DNA of 64,000 nt from Dongia sedimenti (lineage in GTDB: Bacteria > Pseudomonadota > Alphaproteobacteria > Dongiales > Dongiaceae), in NCBI GenBank assembly GCA_030715195.1, contig JAUYVI010000002.1, positions 434,001 through 498,000 of the forward strand. Reading direction: 5' to 3'. The first letter of the stretch is position 1, and each line of letters opens with the position of its first letter. The notes beneath the pieces were generated by a model that worked only from the letters and a program-made list of their open reading frames with translations, was not told the origin of the DNA and ran no database searches. This document shows, in pieces, positions 19,421 through 28,648 of this stretch. Both the position numbers and the translations under genes were made by a program.

Positions 19421-20464
19421 ATGGGCAGAATAATGGCGAACGACGACAGGGTGAAACTCGCCTGCCGGGGCGTGTGGAAGGTGTTCGGGCGCGGCGCCGA
19501 GGAATACATGGCGAACGATCCGACGCCGACGCCCGACGGGTTGCGCGCCGCCGGTCTGATGGCCGGCGTGCGCGACGTCAGTCTCGACATCGGCGAAGGC
19601 GAGATCTTCATCGTCATGGGCCTGTCGGGCTCGGGCAAGTCCACCCTGCTCCGCTGCCTCTCCCGCCTGATCGAACCGACCGCCGGACAGGTGTTCCTCG
19701 ACGGCATCGATCTCCTGCGCGCCGGTGAAGCCGATCTGATCGAGATCCGCCGCCACAAGATGGGCATGGTGTTCCAGCACTTCGCCTTGCTGCCGCATCT
19801 CTCGGTGCTCGACAACGTCGCCTTCCCGCTCACCATCCAGGGCGTGCCTAGACCTGAGCGCGAGGCCCGCGCCCGGGAAGTGATCGAGCTGGTGGGCCTG
19901 GGCGGTCGCGAGACCGCGTTCCCGAATCAGCTTTCCGGCGGCCAGCAACAGCGCGTCGGCATCGCCCGCAGCCTCGCGGTGAAGCCGGAGCTCTGGTTCC
20001 TGGACGAGCCGTTCTCGGCTTTGGATCCGCTGATCCGCGGCGAGATGCAGGCCGAGCTGCTGCGGCTGCAAAGCGTGTTGAAGAAGACCATGATTTTCGT
20101 CACCCACGACTTCGACGAGGCGATCCGGCTCGCCGACCGGATCGCCATCATGAAGGACGGCGAGGTGATCCAGCTCGGTACGCCGGAACAGCTGGTGCTG
20201 GAGCCGGCGGACGACTACGTCGCCGCCTTCACCCGCAACGTGCAGCGGGCCAAGGTGGTGACCGCGCGCAGCGTCATGGGGCCAATCCGCAACACCAGCG
20301 TGCATCAGATCGTCCGCGCCTCCGACAAGATCGCCGATATCGCGCCCGCGGTGATCGAGGCCGGCAGCCCGGTTCCGGTCATCGATGAGCACGAGATGGT
20401 GATCGGCAGCCTGGCGCCGCAGGTGGTCATCGACACCCTGATCGGCAAGGATGCACGCGCGTGA
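19421..20464 (+). CDS. Glycine betaine-type ABC transporter ATP-binding protein (ProV/OpuAA family)
   Basis: A 347-residue ATPase. Walker A is GLSGSGKS, the signature is LSGGQQQRVGIARS, and Walker B is LWFLDEPFSALDP. The N-terminal extension before Walker A and the C-terminal region (residues about 280-345) resemble the ProV subfamily with a degenerate CBS-like tail. It energises the permease encoded 10 bases downstream. The start may be the ATG at 19421 or at 19433; both follow the hairpin directly with no strong ribosome binding site. Confidence 0.9.
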   Translation: MGRIMANDDRVKLACRGVWKVFGRGAEEYMANDPTPTPDGLRAAGLMAGVRDVSLDIGEGEIFIVMGLSGSGKSTLLRCLSRLIEPTAGQVFLDGIDLLRAGEADLIEIRRHKMGMVFQHFALLPHLSVLDNVAFPLTIQGVPRPEREARAREVIELVGLGGRETAFPNQLSGGQQQRVGIARSLAVKPELWFLDEPFSALDPLIRGEMQAELLRLQSVLKKTMIFVTHDFDEAIRLADRIAIMKDGEVIQLGTPEQLVLEPADDYVAAFTRNVQRAKVVTARSVMGPIRNTSVHQIVRASDKIADIAPAVIEAGSPVPVIDEHEMVIGSLAPQVVIDTLIGKDARA

Positions 20465-20474
20465 TCGAAGCGGC

Positions 20475-22445
20475 ATGACCGATCTGGCGCTGCATCCGCG
20501 GGCCTTGCCGCGCTTCCCGTTCTGGCTGCTCTGGGCGGCACTGGCCGCGATCTGCATCACGCTCTGGCTGGAGCCCGGCATCGCCGCCTGGGCGGTGAAG
20601 TATCCCCGCGCCATGATCGTGCCGATCGCGCAGTGGATCGGCGCGGCCATGAAGTGGCTGATCGCCCATTTCCAGGGCTTCACCCGCGGCATCGCGGCGG
20701 CGATCGATATTCCGCTGCAGGTCGCCTTCGCCGTCCTCGCCAAGGGCTTCACCATCGGCGGGGTGACGATTCCCCGGCTCGCCTGGGTCGGAGTCGCCGG
20801 CGCGGCCGCGATCGCCGGCCATGCTTTCGGCGGCATGCGGCTGGCGGTCCTCAGCGGGTTCTGCTTCCTCTACATCGCGCTGTTCGGCCAGTGGGACAGC
20901 GCCATGCTGACCCTGGCCTTGGTGATCATCTGCGTGCCGTTCGGCGTGGCACTCGGCCTCCTGTTCGGCATCCTCGCCTACCGCTCCAAGAAGCTGGACG
21001 ACTGGTTCATTCGCCCCTCGCTCGACCTCGCCCAGACCATTCCGGCCTTCGCCTATCTGGTGCCGATCCTGCTGCTGTTCGGCTCCGGCCCGGTGCCGGC
21101 GCTGATCGCGACCGCGATCTTCGCCTCGCCGCCGATGGTGCGCGCCACCAAGCTGGCACTCGAGCAGGTGCCGGAGGATATCCAGTCCTTCGCCGACATG
21201 ACCGGCTGCACCCGGCGGCAGAAGCTCTGGCGCGTGATGCTGCCGACGGCCCGGCCGATGCTGATGGTCGGCGTCAACCAGGTCATCATGATGACCCTCA
21301 ACATGGTGATCATCGCGTCGATGATCGGCGCCGGCGGACTGGGCTACGACGTGCTGATGGCGTTGCGCGCGCTGAAGATCGGGGCCGGCCTGGAAGCCGG
21401 CCTCGCGATCGTCGTCCTCGCCGTGGCGCTCGCCCGGATCAGCGCCGCCGCCGCCGCCCGCCGGGTGCGCCATGCGCCGCCGGCAGGCGCGAAATTCGCC
21501 GGGCGCCATCCGCATTTCACCATCGCCGTCGCCTGGCTGGCCCTGACGACGCTGCTCAGCCTCGGTGTACCGGGCCTCGGCACCCTGCCCAAGGACATGA
21601 CGCTGACCACCGGGCCGTTCTGGGCCAACATCGTCGAATGGATCAACATCCATGCCTTCGACACGATCGACGCCGCGCGCACCTGGCTGCTGCTCTCGAT
21701 CCTCAATCCGTTGAAGAACTTCCTCGGTGGAATCCCCTGGCCGGTCTTCGTCGCGGCCGGTGCCCTGCTCGGCTATCAGCTCGCCGGCTGGCGCCTCGCC
21801 TTGCTGGCCGGTCTGATGCTCCTCTTCCCGGCGGTGACCGGGCTCTGGGACAAGACCATGCTGACGGTCTATCTCTGCACGATCTCCGCCTTCTTCTCCT
21901 GCCTGATCGGCATTCCCCTGGGTGCCTGGGCGGCCAACAGCAGTCGGGTCGACAGAATCATGACCGTGATCGTCGACACGCTGCAGACCCTGCCAAGTTT
22001 CGTCTACCTGATCCCGGTGGTGATGCTGTTCCGGATCGGCGATGTCTCGGCGATGATCGCCATCGTCTTCTTCGCCGTCGCCTTTGCGATCCGCTACACC
22101 ACCGCCGGAATCCGCCAGGTCCCGCCCGACCTCATCGAAGCGGCCCGCGCCATGGGCTGCACGCCGCGCCAGATCCAATGGCGCGTCCAATTGCCGCTGG
22201 CCCTGCCGGCGGTCATGCTGGGCATCAACCAGACCGTGCTGATGGCGCTCTCGATGCTGGTGATCACCGCGCTGGTCGGCACCAAGGATCTCGGCCAGGC
22301 GGTCTACGCCGCGCTGACCAAGGCCGATGGCGGCGGTGGATTGGTGGCTGGTCTTTCGATAGCCTTCCTCGCTATTGTTGCCGACCGGCTGATCGTGGCC
22401 GGAGCCCGCCGGCTGCGCCGACGGATGGGATTGCCGGAGACCTGA
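20475..22445 (+). CDS. Double-domain glycine betaine-type ABC transporter permease
   Basis: A 656-residue membrane protein made of two BPD_transp_1 permease units in tandem. Each has its own cytoplasmic EAA loop: DIQSFADMTGCTRRQKLWRV near residue 240 and LIEAARAMGCTPRQIQWRV near 560. Both match ProW/OpuAB, so one polypeptide supplies the whole transmembrane dimer. Each half has an extra N-terminal helix set before the core. The two loops differ, so this is an old duplication and not a recent one. The ATG at 20475 lies 10 bases after the ATPase stop; a slightly longer frame from 20451 overlaps that gene. Confidence 0.9.
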   Translation: MTDLALHPRALPRFPFWLLWAALAAICITLWLEPGIAAWAVKYPRAMIVPIAQWIGAAMKWLIAHFQGFTRGIAAAIDIPLQVAFAVLAKGFTIGGVTIPRLAWVGVAGAAAIAGHAFGGMRLAVLSGFCFLYIALFGQWDSAMLTLALVIICVPFGVALGLLFGILAYRSKKLDDWFIRPSLDLAQTIPAFAYLVPILLLFGSGPVPALIATAIFASPPMVRATKLALEQVPEDIQSFADMTGCTRRQKLWRVMLPTARPMLMVGVNQVIMMTLNMVIIASMIGAGGLGYDVLMALRALKIGAGLEAGLAIVVLAVALARISAAAAARRVRHAPPAGAKFAGRHPHFTIAVAWLALTTLLSLGVPGLGTLPKDMTLTTGPFWANIVEWINIHAFDTIDAARTWLLLSILNPLKNFLGGIPWPVFVAAGALLGYQLAGWRLALLAGLMLLFPAVTGLWDKTMLTVYLCTISAFFSCLIGIPLGAWAANSSRVDRIMTVIVDTLQTLPSFVYLIPVVMLFRIGDVSAMIAIVFFAVAFAIRYTTAGIRQVPPDLIEAARAMGCTPRQIQWRVQLPLALPAVMLGINQTVLMALSMLVITALVGTKDLGQAVYAALTKADGGGGLVAGLSIAFLAIVADRLIVAGARRLRRRMGLPET

Positions 22446-22450
22446 CACTC

Positions 22451-23248
22451 GTGATCGAGTCCGACCAGCTGAGCGTGCTGTCGAACCTGCGCCTGAACGA
22501 CCGTCAGGGCCAGCTCCTGGAGCAGCTTCGGCGTCATCGAAGCGCAACGATCGCGGCGCTCGCCAAGGAACTCGATGTCTCGACCGAGACGGTGCGGCGC
22601 GACGTGCGCTGGCTCGCCGCCAAGGGCCTGGTCGCCAAGAGCCATGGCAGCGTCGCCTGGCCCGACCGCCGCGAGGACCGGCCGCTCGAGCGGCGCCTGC
22701 TGGTCAACATGCCGGCCAAGCAGGCGATCGCCGCCGCGGTCGCGCGCGAGATCGCCGACGGCGAATCGCTGCTGATCGACACCGCCAGCACCAACATCTA
22801 TGTCGCCGAGGCGCTGCAGGGTCACCGCGGCCTGACCGCGATCACCAATTCGGCGCCGATCGCGCAGAGGCTCAGCCAGGGGCAGGGCAGCAAGGTGCTG
22901 CTGGCCGGCGGCGAGGTCCGGGCCGATGACAGTGCCGCCTTCGGCCCCTCCACCCTCGCCTTCCTCGAGCAGTTCCAGGTCGACACCGCCATCATCTCGG
23001 CCGCGGCGATCAATGCCGAGATCGGCGTCATGGACAACCATCTCTGCGAGGCCGAGGTCTGCCAGGCGCTGGTGCGCCATGCGCATCGCGTGATCCTCGC
23101 CGCCGACCAGACCAAATTCTCGGCCCAAGGCCTGGTCGTCGCCTGCAAGTTCGCCGACATCGATCTCCTGATCACCGACGCGCCGCCGCCCGCTGAACTG
23201 GCGAAACGTCTGGAGGCCGCCGACGTCGAGGTGCAGATTGCCGGTTAG
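22451..23248 (+). CDS. DeoR/GlpR-family transcriptional regulator
   Basis: A 265-residue repressor with an N-terminal DeoR winged HTH (TIAALAKELDVSTETVRRD) and a C-terminal sugar-phosphate-sensing domain (NMPAKQAIAAAVAREI, LLIDTASTN, ADQTKF). The family senses phosphorylated sugars or polyols. The GTG at 22451 starts five bases after the permease stop. The stop overlaps the GH3 gene by 11 bases, tying the regulator to both an osmolyte importer and a glucosidase. Which genes it controls is not evident. Confidence 0.88.
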   Translation: MIESDQLSVLSNLRLNDRQGQLLEQLRRHRSATIAALAKELDVSTETVRRDVRWLAAKGLVAKSHGSVAWPDRREDRPLERRLLVNMPAKQAIAAAVAREIADGESLLIDTASTNIYVAEALQGHRGLTAITNSAPIAQRLSQGQGSKVLLAGGEVRADDSAAFGPSTLAFLEQFQVDTAIISAAAINAEIGVMDNHLCEAEVCQALVRHAHRVILAADQTKFSAQGLVVACKFADIDLLITDAPPPAELAKRLEAADVEVQIAG

Positions 23249-25709
23249 GCGCGGGCTGCTGCCCGCTGTGCTGGCTGTCGGCCTTCACGCTACGATGACC
23301 GTTCCCTCCGCTTCCGCCGAGTCACCGCAAATGCCGTCAAACGCCACCGCCCATCCCGAACTCTGGCCCGAGGCCCGCAGCCCCGGACTGATCGACGACC
23401 AGACCGAGGCCTTCATCACCGACCTGATGGCGAAGATGAGTCTCCGCGAGAAGGTCGGGCAGATGATCCAGGGCGACATGGAGGCCATCGCCCCGGAAGA
23501 CCTGCGCGACTATCCTTTGGGCTCGGTCCTGGCCGGCGGCAATTCGGCGCCGCCCAACTATGCCGACGACAATGTGCCGATCGATGTCTGGATCCGCACC
23601 ACCGCGGCCTACCACGCGGTCGCACTCGAGCCGCGACCGGGCCATGTGCCGATCCCCCTGATCATGGGCGTCGATTCCGTGCACGGCGCCTCGAACTTCA
23701 CCGGTGCGACGGTCTTCCCGCACAATATCGGCCTCGGCGCCGCGCGCGATCCCGAATTGATCGCGCAGATCGCCGCGGTGACCGCGACCGAAACCGCCGC
23801 TTCCGGCTTCGACTGGGCCTTCGGACCGGCGGTCTCGGTGCCGCAGGACGATCGTTGGGGCCGTACCTATGAGGGCTATTCCGAGCGGCCGGAGATCACC
23901 GCCGAATATGCCGCGGCCTATGTGAGGGGCCTGCAGGGCGCGCCCGGCACCACCCGCATCCAGGACGGCAAGGTCGCGGCCTCGGCCAAGCATTTCCTGG
24001 CCGACGGCGCCACCAAGGACGGCATGGACCAGGGCGACGCGCCGATCACCGAACAGCAGATGATCGCGTTGCACGCCCCCGGCTATGTCGCCGCGGTCGA
24101 TGCCGGGACGATGACGGTGATGGCGAGCTTCTCCTCCTGGAACGGCGCCAAGATGCACGGCAACAAGAGCCTGCTGACCGACGTGCTGAAGGGAAGACTC
24201 GGCTTTGAGGGCTTCATCGTCGGCGACTGGAACGCGCACAGCCAGGTGCCGGGCTGCAACGGCGGCGACTGCCCGGTCGTCTTCAATGCCGGGCTCGACA
24301 TGGCGATGGCGCCGCACCGCTGGAAGGAGCTGTTCGACAACACGCTGAAGGAAGCAGAGGACGGCACCATCCCGCTGGCGCGGGTGGATGATGCCGTGCG
24401 CCGCATCCTGCGCGTGAAGGCGAAGCTCGGCCTGTTCGATCCGGCCCGCCCCGGCATCGATCCCAAGCGGCTCGCGACCCCGGAGCATCGCGCCATCGCC
24501 CGGCGCGCCGTGGCGGAATCGCTGGTGCTGCTGAAGAACAACGGTGGCGTGCTGCCGATCAAGCCCAGGCAACGCGTGCTGGTGACCGGCAGCCATGCCG
24601 ACGATATCGGCCTGCAATGCGGCGGCTGGACCATCTCCTGGCAAGGCAGCGGTGGCCACAACGCCGATTTCAAGCAGGGCGTGAGTGTCTGGGCCGGGTT
24701 GAAGGCCGCGATCGAAGCGACCGGCGGAACGGCGATGCTCAGCCCGGACGGCAACTATGCCGGCGCGAAACCCGATGTCGCGATCGTCGTCTTCGGCGAG
24801 CGGCCCTATGCCGAGCATGTGGGCGACATCGGCAGCATCGATTTCTCTGCCGCCGACAAGAGCGGCCTCGACGCCCTGAAGGGCCTCAAGGCGAAAGGCA
24901 TCCCGACCGTCGGCGTCTTCCTCTCCGGACGCCCGCTTTGGGTCAATCCCGAGCTCAACCAATCGGATGCGTTCGTCGCCGGCTTCCTGCCGGGCACCGA
25001 AGGCGAAGGCCTTGCCGACGTGCTGGTCGGGAAGGCCGACGGCACGCCGAACCAGGACTTCCATGGCAAGCTCAGCTTCAGCTGGCCGAAGCGTGTGAGC
25101 CAGGCCGTGCTGAACGTCGGCCAGCCCGACTACGACCCGCTGTTTGCTTATGACTATGGCCTGCGATACGGGGATCGCATCACCGTGCCGCCGCTCGACG
25201 AGACGCCGAGCGTGCCGCAGGGCCTCAACATCGCGACCTATTACACGCCGGGCAAGGTGATGGACCCCTGGACCCTGAAGAGTCTCGGCGATGTCGCGAC
25301 CCAGGCCGTGGACAGCGCCGAGCGCCAGGAAGGTGCCATGAAGTTCACTTTCACCGGCGGCGCCACGGTGCGGATCGTCGGCCCCAGCGTCGACCTCCAC
25401 AATGCCGGGCAAAGCCTGCGCCTCGACTATCGCGTCGATGCACCGCCCCAAGGCCAGGTGACGGTGAAAATCGGCGGCCCCGGCGCGCCGGTCGATATCA
25501 CCGGCCTCTTCAAGGAAAGCCCGGTCGGCGCCTGGCACAGCCTGAAAGTGCCGCTCGCCTGCTTCCAGGCCGCGGGCGCCGATCTCACCGGCGTTTCAAC
25601 GCCGTTCCTGCTGGAGAATCACGGCGCCTTCACGGTCTCGATCTCCGGCATCGAACTCGATCCGGAAGGCGGCGACGCAAAGTGCCCGGGTGTGGTGGCG
25701 ACGAAGTAA
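23238..25709 (+). CDS. Secreted glycoside hydrolase family 3 exo-beta-glucosidase (ExoP-like)
   Basis: An 823-residue protein. A TTG at 23238 yields a signal peptide (RRGLLPAVLAVGLHATMTVPSASA); starting at the ATG at 23295 would lose it. The GH3 barrel runs from about residue 55 to 395, with KHFLADG and the nucleophile in GFIVGDWN (D330). The alpha/beta domain follows, and the C-terminal 150 residues look like the galactose-binding fold of marine ExoP-type exo-1,3/1,4-beta-glucanases (LHNAGQSLRLDYRVDA). It would release glucose from beta-glucans in the periplasm or outside. It is coupled to the DeoR gene by an 11-base overlap. Confidence 0.9.
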   Translation: MPVRRGLLPAVLAVGLHATMTVPSASAESPQMPSNATAHPELWPEARSPGLIDDQTEAFITDLMAKMSLREKVGQMIQGDMEAIAPEDLRDYPLGSVLAGGNSAPPNYADDNVPIDVWIRTTAAYHAVALEPRPGHVPIPLIMGVDSVHGASNFTGATVFPHNIGLGAARDPELIAQIAAVTATETAASGFDWAFGPAVSVPQDDRWGRTYEGYSERPEITAEYAAAYVRGLQGAPGTTRIQDGKVAASAKHFLADGATKDGMDQGDAPITEQQMIALHAPGYVAAVDAGTMTVMASFSSWNGAKMHGNKSLLTDVLKGRLGFEGFIVGDWNAHSQVPGCNGGDCPVVFNAGLDMAMAPHRWKELFDNTLKEAEDGTIPLARVDDAVRRILRVKAKLGLFDPARPGIDPKRLATPEHRAIARRAVAESLVLLKNNGGVLPIKPRQRVLVTGSHADDIGLQCGGWTISWQGSGGHNADFKQGVSVWAGLKAAIEATGGTAMLSPDGNYAGAKPDVAIVVFGERPYAEHVGDIGSIDFSAADKSGLDALKGLKAKGIPTVGVFLSGRPLWVNPELNQSDAFVAGFLPGTEGEGLADVLVGKADGTPNQDFHGKLSFSWPKRVSQAVLNVGQPDYDPLFAYDYGLRYGDRITVPPLDETPSVPQGLNIATYYTPGKVMDPWTLKSLGDVATQAVDSAERQEGAMKFTFTGGATVRIVGPSVDLHNAGQSLRLDYRVDAPPQGQVTVKIGGPGAPVDITGLFKESPVGAWHSLKVPLACFQAAGADLTGVSTPFLLENHGAFTVSISGIELDPEGGDAKCPGVVATK

Positions 25710-25749
25710 AAACGTGCCGTCGCCGCCGGGCTTGACGACTGAAGAATGA

Positions 25750-26832
25750 CTAGTGCTTGGTCTCACCGTCGAGCACCAGCACATCATGCGGCGTGAAGCT
25801 CACCACCACCGGCGCGCCGCGCTGGGGCGGGATCGCGCTCGGGTTGTTGAAGGTGTCGAGCGAGATCGCGTCGTCGTCGATCTTGACGCGAATGCGCACG
25901 ACGGAACCGAGGAAGCTCACCTCGTCGATCGTGCCGCCGAGCCGATTGCGTCCGCTGCCGAGATCATGGCCGTTCTCCAGCACCGCCGCTTCCGGCCGGA
26001 GCGCCACGGAACAGGCATCGCCCACATTGTGATTGATGATCTTGCGTGAAGCGATGATCTCGCTCTTGCCGACCTGGATCCGCCCGGCCTTGGCGTCCAG
26101 CACCTTGCCTTTGAGCACGCTCAGGGTGCCGACGAAATTGGCGACGAACCGGGTGGCGGGGTCGTTGTAGATCTCGAACGGTGCCCCGACCTGGTCCACG
26201 CGGCCCTCGTTCATCACGACCACCCGGTCGGACATCGAGAGCGCCTCTTCCTGGTCATGGGTCACGAAGATCGTGGTGATGCCGAGGCTGCGCTGCAGCG
26301 CGCGGATATCCTCGCGGAGCGAAACCCGGATCTTGGCGTCGAGCGCCGAAAGCGGCTCGTCGAGCAGCAGCACCTTGGGCTTGTGCGCGAGCGCCCGGGC
26401 CAAAGCCACGCGCTGTTGCTGGCCGCCGGAGCATTGATAGGGATAGCGCGAGGCCAAGTGCGGCAGTTTGATCATCGCCAGCATCTCTTCGACGCGGGAC
26501 TTGATCTCGCTGGGCGACCGCTTGGCCACCTTGAGGCCGAAGGCGACGTTGTCGGCGACGGTCATGTTCGGGAACAGCGCATAGGCCTGGAACACCATGC
26601 CGACATTGCGCTGGTTCGGGCGCAGAGGGGTCACGTCCTTGCCGTCGATCAGGATCCGGCCGGCGCTCGGGCTCTCGAAGCCCGCGACCATGCGCAGCAC
26701 GGTGGTCTTGCCGCAGCCGGACGGCCCGAGCAGCGAGACGAACTCGCCCCGCTCGATGCCGAGGTTGAAGCCCTTGACCACGACGTTCTGCTGGAACTGC
26801 TTGCGGACGTCGGAGATCTCGAGGAATGCCAT
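25750..26832 (-). CDS. PotA-like ABC transporter ATP-binding protein
   Basis: A 360-residue ATPase with Walker A GPSGCGKTTVLR, signature CSGGQQQRVALARA, Walker B LLLDEPLSALDAK and a C-terminal TOBE region (residues about 275-355) typical of spermidine/putrescine, iron and phosphonate importers. It is the last gene of a four-gene minus-strand operon (binding protein, two permeases, ATPase), following the second permease after 23 bases. Confidence 0.92.
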   Translation of the reverse strand: MAFLEISDVRKQFQQNVVVKGFNLGIERGEFVSLLGPSGCGKTTVLRMVAGFESPSAGRILIDGKDVTPLRPNQRNVGMVFQAYALFPNMTVADNVAFGLKVAKRSPSEIKSRVEEMLAMIKLPHLASRYPYQCSGGQQQRVALARALAHKPKVLLLDEPLSALDAKIRVSLREDIRALQRSLGITTIFVTHDQEEALSMSDRVVVMNEGRVDQVGAPFEIYNDPATRFVANFVGTLSVLKGKVLDAKAGRIQVGKSEIIASRKIINHNVGDACSVALRPEAAVLENGHDLGSGRNRLGGTIDEVSFLGSVVRIRVKIDDDAISLDTFNNPSAIPPQRGAPVVVSFTPHDVLVLDGETKH

Positions 26833-26855
26833 GCGGGTTGCTCCTGCGTCCGGCC

Positions 26856-27641
26856 TCAGGCCGGGCGCTTGTTGGATTTCAAGTTGCCGACCACGTTGAT
26901 GATCCCCATGCAGGCCCAGGTCACCAGGAAGGCGATGACCGCCAGAGCCGAGGGTTCATAGGCGCGGTTGGCGCCGATCAGCTGCAGATAGGGACCGAAG
27001 GCCGGCCGGTTGAGCAGGCTCGCCATGGTGAACTCGCCGATCACGATGGCGAAGGTCAGGAACGCGCCGGACAGGATCGCGACCCGGACATTGGGGAAGA
27101 TCACCTTGAACAGGATGGTCATCATGCTGGCGCCCAGGATCTCGCCCGCCTCGGTCAGGGTGCGGACGTCGATCGAGCGCATCCCGGTCTCCACCGCGCG
27201 GTACATGTAGGGCAGCGCCAGGGTGACATAGCTGAACGAGAGCAGCAGATCGGTGCTGCGCGCATTGGCGGTCAGCGGGAGCCAGGACGAGCTGTTGTAG
27301 AGCCTGAGATAGCCGAACACGATGATGATCGCCGGCATGACCAGCGGCAGCAGCGTGATGAACTCGACGATCGGCCGCAGCTTCGGCAGGCGGAGCTGGA
27401 TCCAGTAGGCCGTCGGCACCACCAGGACCGCGCCCATGATGACGGTGATCAGGGCCATCAGGACCGAATAGCCGAAACTCGCCAGGAAGTTGGGATCGGT
27501 CAGCACGACCCGATAGGCCTCGAAGCTGTATTCGCCGCGCTTCATGCGCAGCGAGAACTCGAAGGTGCCGATCAGAGGGACGATGAAATAGAGCGCGCCG
27601 ATGATGAAGGCGATCCAGGCGCCGATCTTCGACTGCTTCAT
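26856..27641 (-). CDS. ABC transporter permease (PotC-like position)
   Basis: A 261-residue inner-membrane permease with six helices. It begins IGAWIAFIIGALYFIVPLIG and has the EAA loop EAGEILGASMMTILFKVIFP. The ATG at 27641 overlaps the stop of the partner permease as ATGA. It pairs with the 310-residue permease to form the translocation path. The long frame that continues upstream is a shadow of the partner gene. Confidence 0.92.
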   Translation of the reverse strand: MKQSKIGAWIAFIIGALYFIVPLIGTFEFSLRMKRGEYSFEAYRVVLTDPNFLASFGYSVLMALITVIMGAVLVVPTAYWIQLRLPKLRPIVEFITLLPLVMPAIIIVFGYLRLYNSSSWLPLTANARSTDLLLSFSYVTLALPYMYRAVETGMRSIDVRTLTEAGEILGASMMTILFKVIFPNVRVAILSGAFLTFAIVIGEFTMASLLNRPAFGPYLQLIGANRAYEPSALAVIAFLVTWACMGIINVVGNLKSNKRPA

Positions 27642-28570
27642 CGCATCCACCGTTCGGCGCGCGCGCGCAGCCAGATATAGGCCCCGTTGGAGAGACCGGT
27701 GATCAGGATCATGCCGAGCGCCAGGGCATAGCCGAGATTCTGGTTGTGCAGCACGTCGCCGCGGATCTGGGCATAGAGCAGGATGGTGACGATGTTGAGC
27801 GAGCTGCCGGTCAGCGCATAGGCGGTTGCGATCGCGCCGAAGGAATTGGCGAACAGCAGCAGCGCCGCGCCGAGCACGCTCGGGAACAGCACCGGCAGTG
27901 CCACCATGGTCCAGTATTGCTTGCTGCTGGCGCCGAGGATCTCCGACGCCTCGCGCCATTCCTTCTTCAGCCCGTCGAGTGCCGGAGTCAGGATCAGCAC
28001 CATCAGCGGGATCTGGAAATAGAGATAGGTCAGCGTGAGACCCCAGAAGCTCAGCAGGTTGAAGCCCGTGCCGTAGAGATTGATGCCGAGGAAATCGCGC
28101 AGCAGCACGGTCACCAGGCCCATCCGCCCGAGCGTGGAGAGGAAGGCGAAGGCGAGTGGCACGCCGGCGAAATTGGAGGCCACGCCGGAAAAGGTCATCA
28201 GGGTCGGCCGCAGCCAGGCCGGCAAGCCGCCCAGCACCACCGCGTAGGCCAGGAAGAAGCCGAGGACCGCACCGATCAAAGCCGAGGCGAGGCTCACCTT
28301 GATGCTGAGCCAATAGGCGTTGAGGATGCTCGGCGTGAACAGGTCGGCGATGTTCTGCAGCGTGAAATGCCCATCGGCATCCTGGAAGGCACCGATCACC
28401 AGATAGAGGGTCGGCACGATCAGGAATAGAATGGCGAAGATCATGAACGGCGTGATGCCGATCCAAGCCCAGGTCTGCTGGCCCATGACCGGCTTGCGCG
28501 ACGCGGCGAAAGCGTCGGGAACGGGTCCCGGCTCGGCCGGCAAAGGCGGCGTCGTGTCGATGGCCGTCAT
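27638..28570 (-). CDS. ABC transporter permease (PotB-like position)
   Basis: A 310-residue permease with a proline-rich cytoplasmic N-terminus, about six helices and the EAA loop EASEILGASSKQYWTMVALP. It follows the binding-protein gene after a 78-bp gap that carries a large hairpin, and is coupled to the next permease by ATGA. The subgroup (PotB/2-aminoethylphosphonate/Fe type) fits the TOBE-containing ATPase. Confidence 0.92.
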   Translation of the reverse strand: MTAIDTTPPLPAEPGPVPDAFAASRKPVMGQQTWAWIGITPFMIFAILFLIVPTLYLVIGAFQDADGHFTLQNIADLFTPSILNAYWLSIKVSLASALIGAVLGFFLAYAVVLGGLPAWLRPTLMTFSGVASNFAGVPLAFAFLSTLGRMGLVTVLLRDFLGINLYGTGFNLLSFWGLTLTYLYFQIPLMVLILTPALDGLKKEWREASEILGASSKQYWTMVALPVLFPSVLGAALLLFANSFGAIATAYALTGSSLNIVTILLYAQIRGDVLHNQNLGYALALGMILITGLSNGAYIWLRARAERWMR

Positions 28571-28598
28571 CGGTTACTCGATTCCGTACTAGTGAGAA

Positions 28599-28631
28599 GG
28601 ACCGCCCGATCCCGATGGGATCGAGCGGTCC
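28599..28631 (-). promoter_or_regulatory. Intercistronic hairpin between the binding-protein and permease genes
   Basis: GGACCGC (28599-28605) pairs with GCGGTCC (28625-28631), and CGATCCC (28607-28613) with GGGATCG (28617-28623), with a single C/A mismatch and a GAT loop. It lies 18 bases after the binding-protein stop, the usual place for an element that lets the binding protein be made in excess. Confidence 0.7.
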
Positions 28632-28648
28632 ATTTCAGAGCGGCAGGC

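Noticed and set aside
20427-22547. A 706-codon minus-strand frame antisense to the double permease
   Set aside because: The His/Asp/Gly/Arg-rich composition is that of a shadow frame, and the plus-strand permease has clear membrane helices and EAA loops.
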